From assembly GCA_005879095.1 (NCBI GenBank), contig VBLM01000130.1:1-8804 (forward strand): a stretch of 8,804 nt of DNA, read 5' to 3'. The stretch is from Deltaproteobacteria bacterium (GTDB lineage Bacteria; Myxococcota; Myxococcia; Myxococcales; 40CM-4-68-19). Position numbers and translations under genes: made by a program. Position 1 is the stretch's first letter; each line of letters begins with the position of its first letter. The notes under the pieces are model-generated. The model did no database searches. It had not been told where the DNA came from and saw only the letters and a program-made list of their open reading frames with translations. Shown here in pieces: positions 1 to 5,791 of the stretch.

Positions 1-792
1 GACGACGCTGCCTTCGTGCATCTCGGAGATGAGCTTCTCGCTGACCAGCTTGGGGGCCTTCGCACCCGGGATCAGGACGCCGCCGATGACGAGGTCGGCC
101 TCGCGCACGTACTGCTGGATCTGGGCGGGGTCGGAGTAGACGGGCGTGATTCGCGAGCCGAAGACGTCGTCGAGGTACGCCAGCCGGTTCAGGCTGACGT
201 CGAGCACGACCGTCTCCGCGCCCATACCGGTGGCGAGCTTGGCCGAGTTGGTACCCACGACGCCGCCGCCGAGGATCACGACTTTGCCGCGCCGCACGCC
301 GGGTACGCCGCTCAGGAGAATGCCCTTGCCGCCGTGCTCTTTTTCCAGCTGGACGGCGCCGACCTGGACCGCCATCCGGCCGGCGACCTCGCTCATCGGC
401 TTGAGCAACGGCAGTTGGCCGTCGTCGGTCTGGATCGTCTCGTAGGCGATGGCGGCGATCTTCCGCTCCAGAAGGGCCTTGGTCAGGGGCTTGTCGGCGG
501 CGAGGTGGAAGTACGTGTAGATGGTCTGGCCTTCCTTCATCAGGCCGTATTCGGATGCGATCGGCTCCTTCACCTTGACGATCATGTCCGCCCGCGCCCA
601 GACGTCGGCGGCTTTCTCGACGATCTTCCCGCCCACCGCCTCGTACGCGCTGTCCGGAATCCCGCTGCCGACGCCCGCGTGCTTCTCGATCAGGACCGTG
701 TGGCCGCGACCGGTGAGCGCCGCCACGCCGCCGGGCACCAGGCCGACTCGATATTCGCGGGTCTTCACTTCTTTCGGGCAGCCGATGATCAT
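1..792 (-). CDS. ald: Alanine dehydrogenase, N-terminal 264 residues (runs off the left edge)
   Basis: This is NAD-dependent L-alanine dehydrogenase, a cytoplasmic enzyme that interconverts L-alanine and pyruvate plus ammonia. The reading frame is open from the ATG at 792 to base 1, giving 264 of the roughly 370 residues usual for the family; the C-terminus lies outside the window. The start MIIGCPKEVKTREYRVGL is the typical family N-terminus. Substrate and catalytic residues known from the Mycobacterium tuberculosis enzyme fall at identical numbers here: R15, K75 and H96 (in TYFHLAAD). The nucleotide-binding loop GGGVVG is at 175-180, followed by an acidic residue, D198, at the end of the second strand. 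The catalytic Asp near 270 is beyond the edge. A GGAG lies about 7 bases before the ATG. The gene is divergent from the radical SAM gene. It appears intact as far as visible. Identification is confident. Confidence 0.97.
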   Translation of the reverse strand, partial: MIIGCPKEVKTREYRVGLVPGGVAALTGRGHTVLIEKHAGVGSGIPDSAYEAVGGKIVEKAADVWARADMIVKVKEPIASEYGLMKEGQTIYTYFHLAADKPLTKALLERKIAAIAYETIQTDDGQLPLLKPMSEVAGRMAVQVGAVQLEKEHGGKGILLSGVPGVRRGKVVILGGGVVGTNSAKLATGMGAETVVLDVSLNRLAYLDDVFGSRITPVYSDPAQIQQYVREADLVIGGVLIPGAKAPKLVSEKLISEMHEGSVV

Positions 793-832
793 TGCGCGCT
801 CCGTTGTTCAAGCTTGCGAAAAAGGGCCGCGG

Positions 833-861
833 AAGATAGCAGGGCGCAGTCGACTGGTCGA
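833..861 (-). promoter_or_regulatory. Candidate sigma-70-type promoter for ald
   Basis: Read on the minus strand, TCGACC (856-861; 4 of 6 matches to TTGACA) and TATCTT (833-838; 4 of 6 matches to TATAAT) are separated by exactly 17 bases. Transcription would start near 826, about 33 bases before the ald ATG. The spacer contains the perfect 10-bp palindrome CAGTCGACTG (847-856), a possible regulator site. The -35 end overlaps the region just before the divergent radical SAM start. The match is weak and could be chance in this short gap. Confidence 0.3.
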
Positions 862-865
862 GGGC

Positions 866-2053
866 ATGCTGAAGCTCCTTTTTGCAGACGAAACAGGACG
901 GGTGTTCGAGCACCCGGAGCTCCTCGCGCTGGTGCGCGAGGGGCTGCCCGCGGACGTGCCCGTGCCGATGCCGCTGCATGCGACGCTCGCGTCGTTGCCG
1001 GGGCGCAGGCCGCTCGGGTTCGATCCGGCGAGCGGCAGGAGCGAGCTGCCGGCTTACCGCAAGCGCGCAATCGCGCCGCTCCTGCCGCAGTGGGCGTACA
1101 CGGCGGCGGCGTGGGATTCGCAGCGGCGGGTTCACGTCGTGTGGGCGCTGCACACCGACAAGCGGCAGCACTGGGATCCGGCGATGCATTCGACGCCGGA
1201 TCTGCCGCGGCTGGTTCGGGAGCGGCTGGACCGCGACGACAATCCGTTGTTGCGGCAGGTGGCGAAGTGCGCGCTCGAGTACCGCTGCTTCACCGCGCAG
1301 AACACGTTTTACGTCCGCGACGAGGGCGCGATCCCGGCCAGCTCCGGCTGCAATGCGCGCTGCGTCGGCTGCATCTCGGAACAGCCGCCCGAGGGTCCGC
1401 CGGCATCGCACCAGCGTATCGAGCGGTCGCCGGAGGCGGAACTCATGGCGCGGATCGGGATTGAGCATCTGAGCGCCGCCCCGGGCCGCACGATGGTTTC
1501 GTTCGGGCAGGGCTGCGAGGGCGAGCCGCTCACGCGTGCGCGCGAGATCGCGCAGGCCATCCAGGCGATGCGCGTGCGGACGCGGCGCGGGTCGATCAAC
1601 ATCAACACCAACGGCTCGCTGCCGGACAATCTTGCGCTCCTGATCGACGCCGGACTCGACGCCTGCCGCATCTCGCTCAACAGCGCGCACAAGCCGCTCT
1701 ACGAGGCGTACTACCAGCCGGTCAACTACGGGTGGGAGGATGTGCGCGAGTCGATCCGTCTGGCGCGAAAGCGCGGCGTGTACACGGCCCTGAACCTGCT
1801 CACGTTCCCCGGCGTGACCGACCAGGAAGGCGAAGCCGAGAAGTTGTCCGAGCTCGTCGCGCGCGAGCGGGTCGATCAGGTGCAGGCGCGCAGTCTCGCC
1901 ATCGATCCCGACCAGTACCTCGCGGTCGCCTCGCAACACAGCGCGGGCGGCCCGCGGATCGGCGTGCGCGAGCTGCTCCGGCGGTTGCGCAAGGCGCGCC
2001 GCGGACTCGTGATCGGCAATTTCGCCCGCGGACTGAACGAACGGCGGGTGTGA
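866..2053 (+). CDS. Radical SAM protein of uncharacterised family
   Basis: The 395-residue product carries the radical SAM cluster motif C162-NAR-C166-VG-C169 (CxxxCxxC), which binds a 4Fe-4S cluster used to cleave S-adenosylmethionine. About 160 residues precede it, including two further Cys (C135, C141). After it come a conserved-looking SFGQGCEGEP segment (212-221), in the place where SAM-binding Gly and Glu residues usually lie, then a SINTNGSLP-like strand (INTNGS) and ISLNSA, consistent with the half-barrel fold. There is no SPASM or B12-binding region that I can see. I recognise the GCIS/SFGQGCEGEP combination as a widespread but functionally unassigned radical SAM group; the substrate is unknown. 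The ATG at 866 was chosen because upstream frame would run antisense into ald; GAGGG sits very close to the start, so the ribosome site is imperfect. The gene stands alone between ald (divergent) and a barrel-like gene 94 bp downstream. Confidence 0.88.
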   Translation: MLKLLFADETGRVFEHPELLALVREGLPADVPVPMPLHATLASLPGRRPLGFDPASGRSELPAYRKRAIAPLLPQWAYTAAAWDSQRRVHVVWALHTDKRQHWDPAMHSTPDLPRLVRERLDRDDNPLLRQVAKCALEYRCFTAQNTFYVRDEGAIPASSGCNARCVGCISEQPPEGPPASHQRIERSPEAELMARIGIEHLSAAPGRTMVSFGQGCEGEPLTRAREIAQAIQAMRVRTRRGSININTNGSLPDNLALLIDAGLDACRISLNSAHKPLYEAYYQPVNYGWEDVRESIRLARKRGVYTALNLLTFPGVTDQEGEAEKLSELVARERVDQVQARSLAIDPDQYLAVASQHSAGGPRIGVRELLRRLRKARRGLVIGNFARGLNERRV

Positions 2054-2064
2054 CATCGGCGCCC

Positions 2065-2086
2065 TGTGACGCAGCTCACCCGTGAG
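2065..2086. promoter_or_regulatory. Candidate CRP/FNR-family operator with nested palindrome
   Basis: The 94-bp gap between the radical SAM stop and the next start contains TGTGA-CGCAGC-TCACC at 2065-2080, nine of ten matches to the enterobacterial CRP consensus TGTGA-N6-TCACA. A second half-site follows directly, making an overlapping perfect inverted repeat CTCAC-CC-GTGAG at 2075-2086. The arrangement is therefore three alternating half-sites. The site lies 62-83 bases before the start of the barrel-like gene, a sensible operator position. The sequence match is direct; binding by any CRP-like regulator is inference. Confidence 0.4.
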
Positions 2087-2147
2087 TGTATGTCCGCGAA
2101 ATCCGGCGCGACATGATGCGGCACGACAGTTGCGTCGATGTCATGGC

Positions 2148-3010
2148 ATGAATCGGGTCATGCTTCGCCGACTTTTCGCCCTGCGATCGATTCTCTTTCT
2201 CGCCGCCGCTCCCGTCCTTGCGCAGGACCGGGCGGACGCGGTGCTGGTCCTCGCCGACGACGGCGCGCTCGATGCGCCGGCGGTGCACGCCATCCGCAAC
2301 GTCGCCGCCAGTCGACGTTGGCGGCCGATCTCGGCGCGCGGCGGCTCTTCGCGTTGCGCGTGGGCGGCCGGCTGGGCCAGAAGATCCCGCTCAGCCTCGA
2401 GGAGCTGATGCCGGGCTCGCTTGCGCCGGTCTACGCCGCGTCGCTGACAGCCACCGGACTCGAGGAGTGCGACGTAGTCACCGCGCGGCTGGTCGAAGCC
2501 GTCGTCGATCGGCGCAGCGCCGACAGCACGGCCGGAATGAGGTCGGTCACGGCGAGCGAATCGAAGCCGTTCGCGAAAAAGCCCGGCGAGCGCTTCTGGT
2601 TCATCGGCCTGCCGGTGCCGCTCTACAACGCCAACCGCGGCACGCCCGCCGGGTTCAGCCTGGGGTACGGCTACGAAGCGGAGAACTTCCGCGTCTCGGC
2701 GACCTTCGGCGGGTTCAGCCGCGACTCAGACGGCATCTCGTACGGCGTGCTGGAGGCGATGTGGATCCCGCTCGACGGCGAGATCTCGCCGTACATCGGC
2801 GGCGGCCTCGGCTACATGGGCGCCGCCAGCCGGGGCGGCATGGGTGGCTCGCTGGAAGCCGGCATCGACGCCTTCCGCCTGCACGGCGTGCGCGCGCTCG
2901 CCGGCGTCCAGGCCCTGATCCCGTTCTTCGATACGACACGCAACGGCGTGGTGCAGACGGTCAGCCCGCGCTCCTTCTATCCGGCCGCATTCCTGCGCCT
3001 TGCCTTCTGA
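2148..3010 (+). pseudogene. Exported barrel-like protein, reading frame broken near 2312 (or sequence error)
   Basis: The gene begins in one frame with MNRVMLRRLFALRS and a hydrophobic run to VLA|QDR, a clear Sec signal peptide, then continues as DAVLVLADDGALDAPAVHAIRNVAAS. At about 2310-2315 sensible protein stops in that frame (it becomes Arg/Trp-rich and ends at 2408) and resumes in the next one as LAADLGARRLFALRVGGRLG, running without interruption to the stop at 3008-3010. The join needs 3n+1 bases restored (or 3n+2 removed). The downstream part has a soluble region, then a glycine/aromatic-rich stretch (FWFIGLPVPLYN, FSLGYGYEAENFRVSATFGGF, ISPYIGGGLGY) ending in LRLAF; a terminal Phe is typical of outer-membrane barrels. 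Function is unknown. The start could instead be the ATG at 2160; neither has a good ribosome site. It may be a true pseudogene, a recent deletion, or an assembly error. A reading starting at 2138 in the downstream frame is Arg-rich nonsense at its beginning. Confidence 0.7.
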
Positions 3011-3044
3011 AAAGAAAGGGCCCCAGGCTTTTCGCCTGAGGCCC
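3011..3044 (-). terminator. Rho-independent terminator between convergent genes
   Basis: An 11-bp stem (3018-3028 pairing with 3034-3044, one mismatch) closes a TTTTC loop. On the minus strand the stem is followed immediately by TTTCTTTTC, the layout of an intrinsic terminator for the barrel gene that ends at 3072. On the plus strand the downstream side has no T-run, so it would be a poorer terminator for the gene ending at 3010. The next 20 or so bases repeat CTGAGG/GAGGCCC elements and could extend or compete with the stem. Confidence 0.75.
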
Positions 3045-3071
3045 GTGGCCTGAGGTCTGAGGCCCGAGGCG

Positions 3072-3665
3072 TCAGCGGAAGCTGGCGCCGAGATCGAGGC
3101 TCACACCCCAGAAGTCGGTATTGCCGCCCTTGTCGGCCCCGATCGTCGTCGGCGTGCCGCTGCTGTTGTTGCCGGTGTAGATGCGGTCGAACAGGTAGTT
3201 GTACTGGAACCGGCCGCCGATCTTGAAGTTGCCGGCGTTCGCCTCGATGCCGCCGCCGAACGGAAGCGTGTTGACCGACCGATTCGGGATGCCAGAGGCC
3301 GCGCCGCCGCTCACCCAGGTCATGCCGTAGCCGCCGAAGACGTAGGGCGTGAACGCGCCGGGTAGGATGTTGAGACGCACGTCGCCGTAGCCTTCATTGG
3401 TGGCGAGGGTGCTGGCTCCGCGGCCGATGTCGAGGCTTTGTTTCACGTTGTTTTGCGTACCCAGATAGCCGAGCTCGAAGCCCAGCATCGGGGTCGGAAG
3501 GATGCCGAGTCGCGCGCCGTACGCCGCGCCGGTGTCGGACCCGCTCGAAAGCGACGACGTGTAGTGCGACGCGCCGCCCTGAATGACGACCGAGAACTCA
3601 CTGTCGGCCCACACCGCCGGGGCGACCAGGACCGCGGCGGCGAGTGCCACGATGATCTTCCTCAT
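3072..3665 (-). CDS. Small outer-membrane beta-barrel protein
   Basis: The 197-residue product starts MRKIIVALAAAVLVAPAVWA|DSEF, a classic Sec signal peptide with cleavage after AVWA at residue 20. The mature part has alternating polar/aromatic strands with glycine-rich turns, such as GAAYGARLGI, MLGFELGYLG, TPYVFGGYGMTWVSGG, NFKIGGRFQYNYLF and DFWGVSLDLGASFR. This fits an eight-stranded outer-membrane beta-barrel of the OmpW/OmpA-like type, inserted in the outer membrane. Specific function cannot be told. The ATG at 3665 is chosen because AGGAGGA lies just upstream with good spacing and because it gives a clean signal peptide; the frame's upstream extension to 3896 would overlap the divergent methyltransferase and is not plausible. 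A good terminator follows the stop. The last residue is Arg rather than Phe, a small deviation from the usual barrel C-terminus. Confidence 0.88.
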   Translation of the reverse strand: MRKIIVALAAAVLVAPAVWADSEFSVVIQGGASHYTSSLSSGSDTGAAYGARLGILPTPMLGFELGYLGTQNNVKQSLDIGRGASTLATNEGYGDVRLNILPGAFTPYVFGGYGMTWVSGGAASGIPNRSVNTLPFGGGIEANAGNFKIGGRFQYNYLFDRIYTGNNSSGTPTTIGADKGGNTDFWGVSLDLGASFR

Positions 3666-3702
3666 GTGTTCCTCCTCGGTGGGTGATGCCCAACGGGAAA
3701 AG

Positions 3703-3723
3703 CCGCGCGCCATACGCGCGCGG
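3703..3723. repeat. GC inverted repeat in the divergent gap (leader hairpin or operator)
   Basis: CCGCGCGC (3703-3710) and GCGCGCGG (3716-3723) are perfect reverse complements separated by CATAC. The repeat sits 38-58 bases before the barrel start (minus) and 65-85 bases before the methyltransferase start (plus), in a 122-bp divergent gap that also contains a run of seven A at about 3747-3754. It could be a 5' leader hairpin for the barrel mRNA or a regulator site. I see no convincing -35/-10 pair in this gap on either strand. Alternating GC is common in GC-rich DNA, so function is uncertain. Confidence 0.4.
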
Positions 3724-3787
3724 TGGTAGACACGGTAAGAATGGGGAAAAAAAGTGGCCTGCCCGCCACGCCACCGGAGAAGCAACC

Positions 3788-5002
3788 GTGGGCCCGGTGA
3801 AGCTCGAGTTGCAGAAGGACCTCGCCCGCCACCTGCGCGGTGGACATCCGTGGGTCTACCGCCGCGCGGTCGAGCGTCCGCCTCCGGGGCTTTCACCGGG
3901 TGCCATCGTCGACGTGACGGCGGGCGGGAAGTTCGTGGCCCGCGGCTATTTCGACCCGCTCGCGGCCGTGCGCGTGCGCATCCTCACGCGCGATCCGGGC
4001 GAGGCGATCGGCCCTCTATTCTGGCGAAGGCGGATCGCGCGCGCGGTGGCGTTGCGGCGCGCCTACGCGCCGTTCACGGATGGTTCGACCGACTGCGTTC
4101 GTCTGGTTCATGGCGAGAATGACGGCCTCCCTGGAGTGGTGATCGACCTCTACGGCAAATTCGCCGTTCTCAAGCTCTACTCCGCGGGTCTGACATCGCA
4201 CCGCGCCGACATCCTCGAGGCCCTGCGCGGCGAGGTCGCGCTCGAGGGGATCTACGGCCGCGACGAGGAGGCGAGCACCGAGGACGAAGACGATTTCGAG
4301 GAAGATCGCGAGAGCGCGCCGGGAAAAGGGCAAACCCTGTGGGGCAAGGAACCGCCCGATCCCATCATCGTGCGCGAGCACGGCATGCAGATCGCGGTCG
4401 ACGTCCGCGCGGGACAGAAGACGGGCTACTTCCTCGATCAGCGAGAGAACCGCTTCGCGCTGCGCCGTTTTGCCAAAGGCCGCACGCGCGCCTTGAACTG
4501 CTTTTCCTACAGCGGCGGCTTCTCGGTCAGCGCCGCCCTCGGCGGAGCGCGCAAGGTGATCTCGGTCGATCGCGACGCCGCCGCGATCCAGCTCGCTCGA
4601 AAAAACTTCGAGTTGAACGGGCTTGCGCCCGACGAGCACGGCTTCGTCACCGCCGACGTGCTCCAGTACCTGCGCGACGAGAAGGAGCGCTTCGATCTGA
4701 TCATTCTCGACCCGCCCGCGTTCGCGAAGACGCAGAAAGCCGTGCCCGCCGCACTCGACGGCTACGCCTCGCTGCACCGCGCGGCGCTCGGCGTGCTCGG
4801 GCCCGGCGGCATTCTGGCCACCGCATCGTGCTCGGCGCGAGTCTCGCCGGAGGAATTCGTCGGGGCCATCCGCGAAGCGTGCGCCAAGACGCACACCGAT
4901 CTGACGCTGCTGGAAGAGCGCCGCCAGCCGCCCGATCATCCGGTGCTGCTCTCGTTTCCCGAAGGCAGGTACCTGAAATTCTTTGTCTTTCGGAAAGACT
5001 GA
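3788..5002 (+). CDS. rlmI: Class I SAM-dependent rRNA methyltransferase, RlmI-like
   Basis: The 404-residue product matches the RlmI/YccW family, which in E. coli makes 5-methylcytosine at 23S rRNA position 1962. The N-terminal region (about 1-75) resembles the RNA-binding PUA domain, with LRGGHPWVYRRAV and GAIVDV. A middle EEHEE-type region follows, then a Rossmann-type methyltransferase with motif I LNCFSYSGGFSVSAAL (236-251), VDRD at the end of strand 2, DPPAF (308-312, motif IV) and the TASCS segment whose C348 is the expected catalytic cysteine. RAGQKTGYFLDQRENR is also a family hallmark. The GTG at 3788 is preferred: GGAGA lies 7 bases upstream, whereas the next GTG at 3797 is too far from it. 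Residues around 160-185 form an acidic insert (EEASTEDEDDFEEDRES) not typical of the E. coli enzyme. The downstream hydrolase follows after 4 bp. The exact target base is inferred from the family. Confidence 0.92.
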   Translation: MGPVKLELQKDLARHLRGGHPWVYRRAVERPPPGLSPGAIVDVTAGGKFVARGYFDPLAAVRVRILTRDPGEAIGPLFWRRRIARAVALRRAYAPFTDGSTDCVRLVHGENDGLPGVVIDLYGKFAVLKLYSAGLTSHRADILEALRGEVALEGIYGRDEEASTEDEDDFEEDRESAPGKGQTLWGKEPPDPIIVREHGMQIAVDVRAGQKTGYFLDQRENRFALRRFAKGRTRALNCFSYSGGFSVSAALGGARKVISVDRDAAAIQLARKNFELNGLAPDEHGFVTADVLQYLRDEKERFDLIILDPPAFAKTQKAVPAALDGYASLHRAALGVLGPGGILATASCSARVSPEEFVGAIREACAKTHTDLTLLEERRQPPDHPVLLSFPEGRYLKFFVFRKD

Positions 5003-5006
5003 AGCG

Positions 5007-5756
5007 ATGGTCCTCGCTGGCCAATATCTCGAGCGCAGCGTCGTCGTCGGGGACCTCGACGCGCTCTATCACCGCGGCAAGCGCGAGCCGCCGTGCGCCA
5101 TCGCCTCGCCGCACCCGGCGGTCGGCGGCAGCATGATCGCGCCGGTCATCGCCGAGCTGGCCTGGGCGCTGACGCGCGCCGGCCATCCGACGATGCGCTT
5201 CGACTACCGGGGCATCGGCGCCTCTCGGGGCGAGTCGCGCCACGAGGCCGGCAGCATGCAGATCGGCGACGTCTCCGACGAAGTGGAAGATTTGTACAAA
5301 ATCACCGATCAGCTCCTCGCGACCACCCGCATGCCTTTGGCGTGCGCGGTCGGGTACAGCTTCGGCGCCAAGGTCGTGCTCGAAGCAGCCGGCGACAGGC
5401 GGTTCTCGCACGTCGTCCTCGTCGCGCCGCCGAACAGGCTCGCCGACTTCGGCGGACTTGGGAATCTGCGGAAACCGCTCCTCGTGGTCTGCGCGCACCA
5501 GGACGCGTACTGCGATCGGGCCGCCTTGCAGCTCCCCGAGCAAGCGAAAATCGAAGTGATTCCGCACGCCGACCACTTCTTCGGCCGCGGCCTGACCGAG
5601 ATGGGCAAGGCCGTCGCCACCTGGCTCCGGGGTGACCGCCCGGAGTACGTGGCCCCGCCCGACCCGCCCGACGAAGACGCCCCTGAACATCGCGACCTGG
5701 AGCTCGAGGAAGGGCCTCCCGACGAGGTCCTCGAGCTCGATACAGATCCGAAATAA
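5007..5756 (+). CDS. Alpha/beta hydrolase, COG2945-type
   Basis: This 249-residue protein has the features of the small alpha/beta hydrolases grouped as COG2945: HPAVGGSM near residue 36, FDYRGIGASRGE, the nucleophile elbow G116-Y-S118-F-G120, an acidic residue D166 in AHQDAYCD, and H190 in HADHFF. S118, D166 and H190 form the likely catalytic triad. No signal peptide or membrane segment is visible, so it is probably cytoplasmic; the substrate (ester or similar) is unknown. After the hydrolase fold, about 35 residues form an acidic, proline-rich tail (PPDPPDEDAPE, LELEEGPPDEVLELD) that the family does not need. ATG at 5007 is chosen because it begins 4 bp after the methyltransferase stop; the in-frame TTG at 4983 would overlap that gene. 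The pair is almost certainly co-transcribed. No functional link between them is known to me. Confidence 0.85.
   Translation: MVLAGQYLERSVVVGDLDALYHRGKREPPCAIASPHPAVGGSMIAPVIAELAWALTRAGHPTMRFDYRGIGASRGESRHEAGSMQIGDVSDEVEDLYKITDQLLATTRMPLACAVGYSFGAKVVLEAAGDRRFSHVVLVAPPNRLADFGGLGNLRKPLLVVCAHQDAYCDRAALQLPEQAKIEVIPHADHFFGRGLTEMGKAVATWLRGDRPEYVAPPDPPDEDAPEHRDLELEEGPPDEVLELDTDPK
5700..5738 (+). repeat. Perfect 11-bp inverted repeat at the end of the hydrolase gene
   Basis: GAGCTCGAGGA (5700-5710) and TCCTCGAGCTC (5728-5738) are exact reverse complements around a 17-base loop. The stem lies inside the codons of the acidic tail, 18 bases before the stop and about 54 bases before the protease start. 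No T-run follows, so it is not a standard terminator. It could weaken read-through between hydrolase and protease or affect mRNA stability. It could equally result from the repeated Leu-Glu codons of the tail. Confidence 0.45.
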
Positions 5757-5791
5757 CGGCGGGACGTTCGCGTATGTCAGAGGGTCTCGCT

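Noticed and set aside
521..865. Upstream extension of the radical SAM frame
   Set aside because: It lies antisense to ald and encodes nothing family-like; the ATG at 866 gives a sensible N-terminus.
16..1464. Long plus-strand open frame running antisense through ald and into the radical SAM gene
   Set aside because: It is Arg/Gly/Ala-rich low-information protein, and the opposite strand encodes recognisable alanine dehydrogenase; GC-rich DNA keeps shadow frames open.
2309..2316. CAGTCGAC shared between the frame-break site and the ald promoter palindrome (847-854)
   Set aside because: An eight-base match is easily chance in GC-rich DNA, and the flanks do not extend the similarity, so no repeat or insertion scar is claimed.
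3666..3896. Upstream extension of the outer-membrane barrel gene
   Set aside because: It would bury the signal peptide and overlap the methyltransferase; a strong Shine-Dalgarno supports the start at 3665.
4016..5690. Two long minus-strand frames opposite the methyltransferase and hydrolase
   Set aside because: Both are shadows of clearly recognisable plus-strand enzymes and have no motif or signal of their own.
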